Below are positions 1 to 8,391 of a DNA stretch of 64,000 nucleotides, piece after piece. This DNA comes from Ancylobacter aquaticus (GTDB lineage Bacteria; Pseudomonadota; Alphaproteobacteria; Rhizobiales; Xanthobacteraceae), in contig NZ_SMFY01000001.1 in assembly GCF_004339465.1 (NCBI RefSeq), positions 806,001 through 870,000 of the forward strand. The letters are read 5' to 3'. Numbering within the stretch: position 1 is the stretch's first letter; each line of letters begins with the position of its first letter. The notes below the pieces were generated by a model, which was given only the letters and a program-made list of their open reading frames with translations, did not search any database and was not told where the DNA came from. The translations under genes were made by a program, and so were the position numbers.

Positions 1-613
1 GGCCGGCGACCCAGCCCACCGCGCCGAGCGCCAGCGCCTCGAAGGCGAGATTGTCGACGCCGGTGAAGATGTCATAGCGGTCGCCGAAGGCATTCTGCAG
101 CTCAACCGTGCGGCGGATGTCGTCCGAGGACTCCTTCACCGCGACGAAGCGCGAGTCCTTGGCGAGTTCGGCCATGATGTCGATGGTGATGTCGACGCGG
201 TAGGCGATGCGGTTGGAATAGATCATCACCGGCAGGTCGGCGGCCTGCGCCACCGCCGAGAGCGTCGCCACCGTCTCCTTCGGGTTGGTGTGGTAGACGA
301 GGCTCGGCACCACCATCAGCCCGTCGGCACCGGCCTGCGCGGCGCGCTTGGCCAGGCTCGCGCAGTCGCGGGTGGAGGAATCGGCGACGGTCATCAGCAC
401 CGGCCGCTTGCCGGCCACCGACTTGGCGGTCTTCAGCACGGCGAGGCGCTCGTCATGCGAGAGCATCGGCCCTTCGCCAAGCGAGCCGTTGACGATGATG
501 CCGTCGACGCCGGCGTCGATCTGCAAGGCGAAGCAGCGCTCCATCTCCTTGTGGTCGAGCGTGTCGTCTTCGTTGAACTTGGCGGTAACGGCGGGATAGA
601 CGCCCTGCCACAT
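1..613 (-). CDS. Dihydrodipicolinate synthase/N-acetylneuraminate lyase family protein (3' end outside window)
   Basis: This is a class I aldolase-type (beta/alpha)8 barrel enzyme of the DapA/NanA superfamily. Only the first 204 codons are in the window. The start is an ATG at 613 preceded by AAGGAG. Near residue 45 the usual GTTGE loop reads NGSLGEG. The catalytic Tyr is in MIYSNR, and the Schiff-base Lys is in VAVKESS. The GSLGEG loop departs from true DapA, so a catabolic aldolase or dehydratase acting on a keto acid is more likely than lysine synthesis. It lies 40 bp downstream of the amino-acid ABC ATPase on the same strand, so it may process what that transporter imports (inference). 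Confidence 0.85.
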   Translation of the reverse strand, partial: MWQGVYPAVTAKFNEDDTLDHKEMERCFALQIDAGVDGIIVNGSLGEGPMLSHDERLAVLKTAKSVAGKRPVLMTVADSSTRDCASLAKRAAQAGADGLMVVPSLVYHTNPKETVATLSAVAQAADLPVMIYSNRIAYRVDITIDIMAELAKDSRFVAVKESSDDIRRTVELQNAFGDRYDIFTGVDNLAFEALALGAVGWVAG

Positions 614-653
614 GGGAAAGCTCCTTGAGATTCGTGCGAATGCGCGTGGTGTA

Positions 654-1379
654 TCAGAGGACGGATTTGAGGAAGTCGATGGTCTCGGGCTCGCGGGGAG
701 CGCCGATCACCTGGGCGGGAGGGCCGATCTCATGGATGCGGCCCTTGTGGAAGAAGGCGACGCGGTTCGAGACCTCGCGGGCGAAGGCGATCTCGTGGGT
801 GACGACGATCATGGTCATGCCTTCGGCGGAGAGCGAGCGCATCGTGTCCAGCACCTCGCCCACCAGTTGCGGGTCCAGCGCCGAGGTCACTTCGTCGAAC
901 AGCATGTAGTCCGGCGACATGGCCAGCGCGCGGGCGATCGCCATGCGCTGCTGCTGGCCGCCGGAGAGCTTGGAGGGAAAAACCTTCAGCTTTTCCGAGA
1001 GGCCGACGCGGGCGAGCTTGTCCACGGCGATGGCCTCGGCCTCGGCCTTCGACCTGCCGAGCACCTTGCGCGGCGCCAGCATCACGTTTTCCAGCACGGT
1101 GAGGTGCGGGAAGGCGTTCCACTGTTGAAAAACAATGCCGATCTTGCGGCGCAACTTGTTCAAATCGGTGCCGCGCCCGTGCACATCGGTCCCATCGACG
1201 AGGATGCGCCCCTCATTGATCGGCTCCAGCCCGTTGATGCACATGAGCAGGGTCGACTTGCCCGAGCCCGAGCCGCCGATGATGGAGACGACTTCGCCCT
1301 TCTCCACGGTCATGGTCACGCCCTTGACCACTTCGAGCGAGCCGAAGGCTTTGTGGACGTCCTGAATTTCGATCGACAT
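654..1379 (-). CDS. Polar amino-acid ABC transporter ATP-binding protein (GlnQ type)
   Basis: This 241-residue single-domain ATPase powers polar amino-acid uptake. It carries Walker A GGSGSGKST near residue 36, the signature LSGGQQQR, Walker B MLFDEVTSALDP and the H-loop in VVTHE. This is the typical length and motif set for the GlnQ/HisP/AapP group. It starts with ATG at 1379 and follows the second permease by 8 bp, as expected for one operon of binding protein, permease, permease, ATPase. The exact substrate cannot be read from the sequence. Confidence 0.93.
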   Translation of the reverse strand: MSIEIQDVHKAFGSLEVVKGVTMTVEKGEVVSIIGGSGSGKSTLLMCINGLEPINEGRILVDGTDVHGRGTDLNKLRRKIGIVFQQWNAFPHLTVLENVMLAPRKVLGRSKAEAEAIAVDKLARVGLSEKLKVFPSKLSGGQQQRMAIARALAMSPDYMLFDEVTSALDPQLVGEVLDTMRSLSAEGMTMIVVTHEIAFAREVSNRVAFFHKGRIHEIGPPAQVIGAPREPETIDFLKSVL

Positions 1380-1387
1380 CTCGGTCC

Positions 1388-2053
1388 TCAGTCGTTCTCG
1401 CGCCAGCGCTTCTCAAGGCGGGCGCCGAGGCGGGCGATGGGGAAGCTCATCAGGAAGTAGATCAGCCCGGCGATGGTCAGCACGAACAGCGGCTCGTGGA
1501 TGCGGGTGACGATCACCTGCGAGGAGCGCAGGAGTTCCACCACGCCGATCCACCACACCATGGCGGTATCCTTCATCACCCCCAGCGTCAGCCCGATCCA
1601 GCTCGGCAGGGCGACGCGCAGCGCGATGGGGAAGACGATCTCGGTCAGGTCCTGCCGCCAGGTGAGGCCCAGCGAGCGGGCGGCACGCCGCGTCGTCGTC
1701 GGCACGGCCAGGAACCCGGAGCGCACGATCTCGGTGCAATAGGCCGACATGTAGAGCGCCAGCACCACGCAGCCCACCGTGAACGGGCTCCAGTGAATGC
1801 CGATGATGGTCTTGAACGAATTGGCCACCACGAGCTGGATCAGCAGCGGGATGGAGCGGAACACGTCCAGCACCGCGCCAAGCGGGGCATTCACCCACCA
1901 GGGGGAAACGGCTCGGACGACGCCGAAGACGACGCCGAGCAGCGTGCCGCCCAGCACCGCCCAGAAGGTGAGCATCAGCGTGACGCCGGCGCCCTTCAGC
2001 ATGAACATGAGGTCGTTGAACGAGAAGGTCGTCTCGAACAGGGAGGAGAACAT
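1388..2053 (-). CDS. Amino-acid ABC transporter permease (HisM/GlnP type)
   Basis: This is an inner-membrane permease of the polar amino-acid type, about 221 residues when started at ATG 2053. A reading frame exists further upstream, but the 2053 start has an AGGGGG ribosome site and sits 12 bp after the stop of the preceding permease. The protein has several hydrophobic segments and the EAA-type loop around RRAARSLGLTWRQ, which docks on the ATPase. It probably forms a heterodimer with the permease encoded at 2065-2727. Confidence 0.9.
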   Translation of the reverse strand: MFSSLFETTFSFNDLMFMLKGAGVTLMLTFWAVLGGTLLGVVFGVVRAVSPWWVNAPLGAVLDVFRSIPLLIQLVVANSFKTIIGIHWSPFTVGCVVLALYMSAYCTEIVRSGFLAVPTTTRRAARSLGLTWRQDLTEIVFPIALRVALPSWIGLTLGVMKDTAMVWWIGVVELLRSSQVIVTRIHEPLFVLTIAGLIYFLMSFPIARLGARLEKRWREND

Positions 2054-2064
2054 CGCGCGCCCCC

Positions 2065-2727
2065 CTAGTAGCGGAACAGCCGCCACGCCAGAAGGCGCGC
2101 GGATCCGGTGACGAGCTTGGCGAGCAGGTAGTAGATCACGGCCGCCAGGGCGAAATATTCAAAGGTGCGGAAAGAGCGGACATTATATTCCTGGGTGACG
2201 CCGGTCAGGTCGTTGTTCAACCCGACGATCACGCCGAGCGAGGTCATCAGGATCGCCCACACCATCTGGTTGGTCATGGGATAGAACACGATGCGGAACA
2301 TCTGCGGCATCATCACCAGCCGGAAGGCCTGTATCTGACCCATGCCGAGCGAGCGGGCGGCGCGTAGCTGCGTCTGCGGCACCGCGCGCAGGCCGCCGCG
2401 AAAGGTCTCCGCGAGGTAGCCGGCATTGTTGAAGGTGATGCCGGCCAGCAGGGCGACGAAGCTGTCGAGATGGATGCCGAGCGAGCCGAGGCCGAAATAG
2501 GCCATGTAGATCTGGAACAGCGCCGGCGTGTTGCGCGCCAGTTCTACCCAGCTGACGGCGGCGGCGCGGAAGACGCGATATTTCGAGGAGGCGCCGACCG
2601 CGAGAAGGGTCGCGAAGAGCACGCCGAGCACCATGGAGAGCACCGCAATCTCAAGCGTCACCAGCGCGCCCCACAGCATGTCGGGCAGCGCGCGGAACGC
2701 CGGGAGCCAGTGAAAGGTGTAGTTCAT
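2065..2727 (-). CDS. Amino-acid ABC transporter permease
   Basis: This 220-residue permease is the partner of the next gene. Its N terminus (MNYTFHWLPAFRALPDML) runs into a first membrane helix. The EAA loop reads QLRAARSLGMGQIQAFR. Its C terminus ends in a basic tail. It lies 187 bp downstream of the binding-protein gene on the same strand. That gap carries no gene. Confidence 0.9.
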   Translation of the reverse strand: MNYTFHWLPAFRALPDMLWGALVTLEIAVLSMVLGVLFATLLAVGASSKYRVFRAAAVSWVELARNTPALFQIYMAYFGLGSLGIHLDSFVALLAGITFNNAGYLAETFRGGLRAVPQTQLRAARSLGMGQIQAFRLVMMPQMFRIVFYPMTNQMVWAILMTSLGVIVGLNNDLTGVTQEYNVRSFRTFEYFALAAVIYYLLAKLVTGSARLLAWRLFRY

Positions 2728-2914
2728 CGGTCGCTCGTCGCTCGGACGTTACAGGCGGATCGGGAAGGGCGGCGCGCCATCGCGATTGGCGCCGGAACTG
2801 CAGCTTGGCTCGGGTCAGTCCGCAGCTTGAGAATGCAGCAGTGACTGCAGCCTCGCGCCGCGCTCCCCCCGGAGGCGGCCCGAGGGCCGATCCGGGAGGA
2901 GGTTGTCGTCGGGA

Positions 2915-3730
2915 TCAGCGATAAACGCCGGGAACCGTGAGGTCGGGCGCCTCGCCGAGGCCGATCCACTTGTCGTAGAGCGCCTTGTAGCGACCGGTGC
3001 GAACCTGCTGATTCACGAACAGGTTCAGGTAGTTGATCAGCCCTTGCTCGTTGCGAAGGGCGATCAGCGCAACATAGTCGATGTCATAGGGGGCATCGCC
3101 GCCCATCATCAGGCCCTTGTACTTGCCTTCCTTCACGATCGCCGCAGCAACGGTGGACGTGACCACAGTCGCGTCGATCTGACCCTGGGAAAGGGCAAGG
3201 AACACGTCAGCCTGGGACTGGTAGCCACGGAAGGTAGTGCCATCCGCCCATTTCTTTACATCATTGTCGAGCGCGATCGCCTCGAACGTACCTGAAACCG
3301 AGCCGGTCTTCTTGCCCTTCAGGCTATTGTAATCTTCGATCCCGAGGCCTTCCTTGGTGAGAACCACCATCTTGAAGGCGAAATAGGGGATGCTGAAGCC
3401 GGCCGTCTTGGCCCGCTCCAGCGTGTCGGAGGTCGAGGCGACGCCGACATCGACGCGGCCCGACACCAGCGCCGGAATGCGGTCCGGGAACGGGGTCTCG
3501 ACGATTTCCGCCTTCACGCCCAATACCTTGGCGAGGTCGTTGCAGTAATCGACGTCGAAGCCGATAGGCTCGTTATTGGCGTCGCGCGATCCCATGGGCG
3601 GGAAATCCAGCACCACGGCGCAGCGCAGCGTGCCGGAAGCGATGATGTCGTCGAGCTTGTCCGCCTGCGCGGGCAGGGCGGCGGCGAGCGTCAGCGCCGC
3701 CGCGGCCAGAATGCCGAATCCCTTAGCCAT
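2915..3730 (-). CDS. Periplasmic amino-acid-binding protein of the ABC transporter
   Basis: This 271-residue protein belongs to bacterial solute-binding family 3 (PBPb fold). The ATG at 3730 has AGGAG 8 bp upstream and gives a Sec signal peptide of about 22 residues ending in LPAQA. The frame is open further upstream, but that extension lacks coding character. The mature part has the usual family 3 order: TLRCAVVLDFPPMG, GFDVDYCNDLAKVLG, PFPDRIPALVSGRVDV. It should capture a polar amino acid or related compound for the two permeases downstream. It is divergent from the GntR gene at 3986. Confidence 0.92.
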   Translation of the reverse strand: MAKGFGILAAAALTLAAALPAQADKLDDIIASGTLRCAVVLDFPPMGSRDANNEPIGFDVDYCNDLAKVLGVKAEIVETPFPDRIPALVSGRVDVGVASTSDTLERAKTAGFSIPYFAFKMVVLTKEGLGIEDYNSLKGKKTGSVSGTFEAIALDNDVKKWADGTTFRGYQSQADVFLALSQGQIDATVVTSTVAAAIVKEGKYKGLMMGGDAPYDIDYVALIALRNEQGLINYLNLFVNQQVRTGRYKALYDKWIGLGEAPDLTVPGVYR

Positions 3731-3985
3731 GATGGCTCTCCTCTGGAGGAAGCTGTCTTCATTGTTGATGGCCGCGGCGCCGAAGAAGATGCCGGTTCCG
3801 GCGGCGGAAGAGAGCTTCCAATTTTTGGATCCAAGTGTCAATATCCATTTTGCGCCAGCCGTGCGAAATTTACCCGTGGTCGGCCGGTGGCATCGCGGGC
3901 GACAAGACGGCAGGGTGGGGAACGGCGGGTTTGTCGGGAAAAATGGCACCGGCGCTCGATCGACGCCGTTAAGGAGGCAGGCACG

Positions 3986-4669
3986 TTGAAGGTGAAGGCT
4001 ACGGACATCGCGCAGATGGCGTCCGCTTCGGATGTCATTTTCGATGCGCTGCGCGCGGCGATCGCAAAGGGCGATATCGCCGAGGGCCAGACGTTGCGTC
4101 AGGACCATATCGCCCGCATGTTCAACGTCAGCCGCATCCCCGTACGCGAGGCGCTGACACGGCTGGAAGAGCAGGGGCTGGTGTCAACCCAGCGCTATCG
4201 CGGGGCCGTCGTCACCACGCTTTCCACCGAGGAAATCCGCGAAATCTTCGAGTTTCGCGCGCTATTGGAGCCTGAAGTGCTGCGCTTTTCGGTCGAGCGC
4301 ATCTCCGAGGAAGGGCTGGAGGCGGCCAAGCGCTTCGCCCACGCCTTCGCCACCGAAACCGACTCCTCGCATTGGGGCGAGCTGAACCGGAGCTTCCATT
4401 ACAGCCTCTACGAGGCCTCGGGCCGACCCTATTTCCTGCAGACCATCAGTGCGGCGCTGGATCGCGTGGACCGTTATCTGCGCGCCCAGCTGGTTCTGAC
4501 CGACGGCATGGCGCGGGCGCGTCGCGAGCATGAAGGGATCCTCCTCGCCTGCATCCGCCGCGATGCGGAAGAGGCCGCCGCCCTCACCCGCCAGCATATT
4601 CTCGGCGCCTGCGTGTCGTTGATCGACTTCCTCGACCGCACCCGCGCGGCCGACGACACGCCGGACTGA
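3986..4669 (+). CDS. GntR family transcriptional regulator (FadR/VanR subfamily)
   Basis: This is a DNA-binding regulator of about 227 residues. The TTG at 3986 is chosen because AAGGAGG lies 10 bp upstream. No ATG with a ribosome site is nearby, although ATG 4019 in frame is an alternative. The N-terminal winged helix-turn-helix includes HIARMFNVSRIPVREALTRL. The C-terminal FCD ligand domain includes FEFRALLEPEVLRFS and LNRSFHYSLYEASGRP. It is divergent from the amino-acid transporter operon and most likely controls that operon in response to its substrate or a catabolite (inference from position). Confidence 0.9.
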   Translation: MKVKATDIAQMASASDVIFDALRAAIAKGDIAEGQTLRQDHIARMFNVSRIPVREALTRLEEQGLVSTQRYRGAVVTTLSTEEIREIFEFRALLEPEVLRFSVERISEEGLEAAKRFAHAFATETDSSHWGELNRSFHYSLYEASGRPYFLQTISAALDRVDRYLRAQLVLTDGMARARREHEGILLACIRRDAEEAAALTRQHILGACVSLIDFLDRTRAADDTPD

Positions 4670-4763
4670 GGCCGCGCCGAATCTGAGGCCGCGCCCAGCT
4701 GAGCCGCCCGGCGAAGCGTGCGGCTGGGAAGCAGCGGCCGGGGGCCTAACATTGTCCGGTTCG

Positions 4764-6191
4764 TCAGGTGGGTGCTGGCCGGGCGCGCGATGACGCGGCA
4801 AAGGGCGCCGTTGCGCCGCCTGTCTGAAGCAAAGCCAGCAGGATGCCGAAGCGCAGCGCCTCGAACACACCGAAATCCGGCGTCGTCCCGATCAGCAGGC
4901 TCACCGCGAAAGTCGGGAAAAAGGACCATTTCAGCCCGCTCGCCAGCCCCTGGAGATGCGGGTCGCCCGTCGCGACAGGCGTCAGCAGCAGCCGCGCGAC
5001 GAAGCCGAAATAGAGAATGAAGCCGAGCAGGCCGGTACTGGCGAAGAGCACGACGGCGAAGTTCGAGGCCCGCGTCGAGCCGAGGCCGACGCCCACGAGA
5101 TAACTGTCGAGGCCCGCTTGCAGCGATGTCGCGGTCCAGAAGCTGCGTTCGACAAAGGAACTGGTCTCTGCCTTGCTGAAGACCACGTCGTCGAGACGCT
5201 CCATGACAGGCTCGAAAACGCCGGGCGTGATCATCACCGCGGCGGCGGCGAACCCGATGATCGCCAGTGCCAGGAAGAAGTCCTGCCGGACGCCGCTGTA
5301 GGAGAAGCGCGGGCGATTGATCCGGAACGCCCGGGTGAACCAGTCGAGGCCGATCAGCAGGGCGAGCACCCCGAGCCCGACATAGCCGGCCGAGGAGGTG
5401 GACATCACCAGCAGGATGGCCAGGGCGACAATGAGGCAGTTGAGGCGGAGAGACTGCGCCCGGTCGTCAACGATGCCGCGCAGGAAATACAGGCAGGACA
5501 GCAACGTCAGCGTCAACGCCCCATAGGAGGAGGCTTCCGGCATCAGCCCGGTGATCCGACGGCTGCCATCCGAGATGGAGGAATTGTCCAGCAGCGCATA
5601 ATTGGCGCTCTTGAAGGCGGCAAGGAAAGGATCGAGGGGCAGGAAGTCTGTGAGGTAGCTCAAAACCCCGGTCACGATGGTGACAACGGCGCTGAGAACC
5701 AGCCCGCGCAGGATCAGTGGCTGGTGCTGCGGCGCGCGGAAGAAGCTGGCGAAGGCAAAGACCAGCAGGACCGAAACCGTGAGATAGGCAAGTTGCGATG
5801 TGTTCTGAAGGGTCGGGCGCAGCAGCACCGCTCCCAGATAGGCCGTCGCCATCGGGACGACGGCGACCTGACCGGACAGCAGGCGCGGGATAAACAGGGT
5901 CACCAGCAGCGCCACCGTCCAGAACACGGTCAGCATCAGCCCCGGCCCCCGCAAGGCGGTTGTCAGAAGATCCGTAAGGCCCTGCCGCCGCAGCAGAAAT
6001 TGCCTCAGCAAGAACAGGGCGGCGGCGACGTGCATGGCCAGCAGCGAGAGGCCTCCCGTCAGCTGAACCGGGACGACGGCGAAAGTACCGAAGGGGAGCA
6101 TGGCGAAGAACAGCCACAGCAGAACCGGCCGCCGCGAGAACAGGCCCCACAGCGCCAGCAACCAGAAGCAGGCGAGCGCCAGTGCCGTCAT
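4764..6191 (-). CDS. O-antigen ligase/polymerase-like polytopic membrane protein
   Basis: This 475-residue, very hydrophobic protein has about ten to twelve predicted membrane helices and a larger periplasmic loop near residues 300-360. The topology fits Wzy polymerases and O-antigen ligases. Gene position in a glycosyltransferase cluster supports a role in polymerising or transferring exopolysaccharide repeat units. Its ATG at 6191 overlaps the stop of the upstream glycosyltransferase by 4 bp (ATGA), so the two are translationally coupled. Wzy-type proteins diverge strongly, so polymerase versus ligase cannot be decided. Confidence 0.75.
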   Translation of the reverse strand: MTALALACFWLLALWGLFSRRPVLLWLFFAMLPFGTFAVVPVQLTGGLSLLAMHVAAALFLLRQFLLRRQGLTDLLTTALRGPGLMLTVFWTVALLVTLFIPRLLSGQVAVVPMATAYLGAVLLRPTLQNTSQLAYLTVSVLLVFAFASFFRAPQHQPLILRGLVLSAVVTIVTGVLSYLTDFLPLDPFLAAFKSANYALLDNSSISDGSRRITGLMPEASSYGALTLTLLSCLYFLRGIVDDRAQSLRLNCLIVALAILLVMSTSSAGYVGLGVLALLIGLDWFTRAFRINRPRFSYSGVRQDFFLALAIIGFAAAAVMITPGVFEPVMERLDDVVFSKAETSSFVERSFWTATSLQAGLDSYLVGVGLGSTRASNFAVVLFASTGLLGFILYFGFVARLLLTPVATGDPHLQGLASGLKWSFFPTFAVSLLIGTTPDFGVFEALRFGILLALLQTGGATAPFAASSRARPAPT

Positions 6192-7297
6192 GGGGCGTGC
6201 CGCCCGCTCTCGCCCTTGACGGGCGCCACGGCGTCGATGACGTCGAGCAGGCGGCGGGCAGCTTCCTGCCAGGTGAAACGGGCGACGAAGGCCTGCCCGT
6301 CGCGGGCGAGGCTGTCATGCAGCCCCTTGTCGTCGCGCAGCCGCAGCAGCGCTGCCTCCCAGGCGGCGGGGTCGTGCGGGTCCGCCTGCAGCGCTCCCGG
6401 CCCGCACACTTCCGGCAGCGCGCCCCGGGGGGCGATCACGGCGGGTGTTCCCAGCTTCAGCCCTTCCACTGGCGGCATGCCGAAGCCCTCGGTCAGCGAG
6501 GGCGTGCAGACTGCCAGAGCGTGCGTCTGCAAGGCGCGCATTTCGCCATCCGAGACATAGCCGGGGAACACCACATTGGCGCCGGCAGTGACGCCGGCGG
6601 CGGCGAAGGCATCGCGGCCGGTGCCGCCCACCAGCACCAGGGTCATCCCCGCCAGGGCGGGACGGGCGAAGGCGCGGATCAGCAGCGGGATGTTCTTGTG
6701 CGGCATCAGATTGGCGAGCGCCAGCGCGTAGCTGCGCGGCACCAGCCCGAGCCGGGGCAGGATGTCGTCCTGCGCGGGCGTGCGCAGCACATGGTCGACG
6801 CCGTTGGGGATGACATGCACCCGCCCCGCCGGGGCGAGGCGCAGGCCGACAAGCTCCGACCTGGCGAATTCCGACACCGTCAGCAGCCCCAGCTGCCGCC
6901 GCCCGGCGAGACGAACATTGGCCTTTAGCGTCGAGCGGAAGGCCAGCGAATAGGAGGCGGGCGTGGTGAAGACCTGCGCATCATGGACCATGGTCAGCCC
7001 ATGGCGCAGCAGGAGGGGGCTGCGCGACGCGAGATTGATGAGGAGCCGGCCCGAGGCGGCGCGTGGAAGATCAATCTGCTCCCAGACATTGCCGATCCGG
7101 CGGCCGACTGTCTCGACCGGCAGGGCAACGTCGGAAGTGCGCGCATTGCGCGGCGCCAGCACATGGATCTGCCGGCCGGCCTCCCGCCCGTCGGAGGCCG
7201 CTACCAGGATCGCGAGCGCGCGCGCGAGATGTTCGGCCACCGCGTAGGTTGCGGCGGGCGGACCGGCGAGAAAGCGGCCATTGATGCAGAAGTCCAC
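6188..7297 (-). CDS. Glycosyltransferase family 4 protein (copy 1 of a hybrid pair)
   Basis: This is a 369-residue GT-B fold enzyme that adds a sugar to a lipid-linked or growing glycan. It starts at GTG 7297 with GGAGG 6-10 bp upstream. The N-terminal half (about residues 1-130) holds VWEQIDLP and TMVHDAQVF. The C-terminal half holds TVSEFARSEL, NLMPHKNIPLLIRAF and the EX7E donor motif EGFGMPPVE. About 229 codons of the C-terminal part are nearly identical in DNA to the next gene upstream (7310-8389), while the N-terminal parts differ. In GT-B enzymes the C-terminal domain binds the nucleotide sugar and the N-terminal domain the acceptor. The pair may therefore use one donor on two acceptors (inference). 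Confidence 0.9.
   Translation of the reverse strand: MDFCINGRFLAGPPAATYAVAEHLARALAILVAASDGREAGRQIHVLAPRNARTSDVALPVETVGRRIGNVWEQIDLPRAASGRLLINLASRSPLLLRHGLTMVHDAQVFTTPASYSLAFRSTLKANVRLAGRRQLGLLTVSEFARSELVGLRLAPAGRVHVIPNGVDHVLRTPAQDDILPRLGLVPRSYALALANLMPHKNIPLLIRAFARPALAGMTLVLVGGTGRDAFAAAGVTAGANVVFPGYVSDGEMRALQTHALAVCTPSLTEGFGMPPVEGLKLGTPAVIAPRGALPEVCGPGALQADPHDPAAWEAALLRLRDDKGLHDSLARDGQAFVARFTWQEAARRLLDVIDAVAPVKGESGRHAP
6222..6908. repeat. Direct repeat copy A, 687 bp, within glycosyltransferase gene
   Basis: I compared this segment base by base with 7317-8003 (constant offset 1095). They differ at five positions only. Two of these change an amino acid (Lys/Gln and Ser/Gly). Identity stops sharply at both ends. 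The repeat covers the C-terminal domain of two adjacent glycosyltransferase genes in the same orientation. Confidence 0.97.
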
Positions 7298-7309
7298 GCG
7301 CCCTCCTCG

Positions 7310-8389
7310 TCAGCCTGGCGCCACGGCGTCGATGACGTCGAGCAGGCGGCGGGCAGCTTCCTGCCAGGTGAAACGGGCGACGAAGGCCTGCCCGTCGCGG
7401 GCCAGGCTGTCATGCAGCCCCTGGTCGTCGCGCAGCCGCAGCAGCGCTGCCTCCCAGGCGGCGGGGTCGTGCGGGTCCGCCTGCAGCGCTCCCGGCCCGC
7501 ATACTTCCGGCAGCGCGCCCCGGGGGGCGATCACGGCGGGTGTTCCCAGCTTCAGCCCTTCCACTGGCGGCATGCCGAAGCCCTCGGTCAGCGAGGGCGT
7601 GCAGACTGCCAGAGCGTGCGTCTGCAAGGCGCGCATTTCGCCATCCGAGACATAGCCGGGGAACACCACATTGGCGCCGGCAGTGACGCCGGCGGCGGCG
7701 AAGGCATCGCGGCCGGTGCCGCCCACCAGCACCAGGGTCATCCCCGCCAGGGCGGGACGGGCGAAGGCGCGGATCAGCAGCGGGATATTCTTGTGCGGCA
7801 TCAGATTGGCGAGCGCCAGCGCGTAGCCGCGCGGCACCAGCCCGAGCCGGGGCAGGATGTCGTCCTGCGCGGGCGTGCGCAGCACATGGTCGACGCCGTT
7901 GGGGATGACATGCACCCGCCCCGCCGGGGCGAGGCGCAGGCCGACAAGCTCCGACCTGGCGAATTCCGACACCGTCAGCAGCCCCAGCTGCCGCCGCCCG
8001 GCGGCGCGGCTCTGCCACTGGCCCGCCACCCTGCGGCCAAGCGGGTACGAGTGTGGGGCGGTGAAGGCTTGCGCGTCGTGCATCAACGTCAGCCCGTTGC
8101 GCAGCGCGAGGGGGGCCCGGTTGCACAGGTTGAGCACGAACCCGCCACGCACGTGCAGCGGCAGCGAAATCTGTTCCCAGGCAATACCCCCGAACCGCCC
8201 CACGGGACGGGCCGGAATGCCGGGATCATTGTTCAGACGCTCAAGGCCCGGCGGTACCAGCAGCCTCATCTCCCTGTCCGGCGCCGCCTCGGCCAGGGCG
8301 GTGATCAACTCCTGCGCCACGCGATGAACAGCCGTCGCCCCGCCCGACATGAACTTGCCGTTGATGAAGAGCGGGGCCTTGCGGGCCAT
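7310..8389 (-). CDS. Glycosyltransferase family 4 protein (copy 2 of a hybrid pair)
   Basis: This 359-residue GT-B glycosyltransferase lies 12 bp upstream of its sister gene at 6188-7297. Its N-terminal half (INGKFMSGGATAVHRVAQEL, IAWEQISLP, LMHDAQAF) is only loosely similar to the sister protein. From about residue 128 onward the two are nearly identical, including SEFARSEL, MPHKNIPLLIRAF and EGFGMPPVE. Its start at 8389 follows the stop of the GT2 gene by 2 bp, so it is part of one operon. The enzyme presumably builds the exopolysaccharide repeat unit at the cytoplasmic membrane. Confidence 0.9.
   Translation of the reverse strand: MARKAPLFINGKFMSGGATAVHRVAQELITALAEAAPDREMRLLVPPGLERLNNDPGIPARPVGRFGGIAWEQISLPLHVRGGFVLNLCNRAPLALRNGLTLMHDAQAFTAPHSYPLGRRVAGQWQSRAAGRRQLGLLTVSEFARSELVGLRLAPAGRVHVIPNGVDHVLRTPAQDDILPRLGLVPRGYALALANLMPHKNIPLLIRAFARPALAGMTLVLVGGTGRDAFAAAGVTAGANVVFPGYVSDGEMRALQTHALAVCTPSLTEGFGMPPVEGLKLGTPAVIAPRGALPEVCGPGALQADPHDPAAWEAALLRLRDDQGLHDSLARDGQAFVARFTWQEAARRLLDVIDAVAPG
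7317..8003. repeat. Direct repeat copy B, 687 bp, within glycosyltransferase gene
   Basis: This is the partner of 6222-6908 with 682 of 687 positions identical by eye. The upper boundary falls in the codons for AGRRQLG and the lower boundary at the last few codons of the gene. Such sharp edges suggest recent duplication or gene conversion. Confidence 0.97.
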
Positions 8390-8391
8390 GC

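Noticed and set aside
4262..4870. Minus-strand open frame opposite the GntR regulator
   Set aside because: It is an antisense shadow of the GntR gene and the 3' end of the polymerase gene, with no ribosome site or domain.
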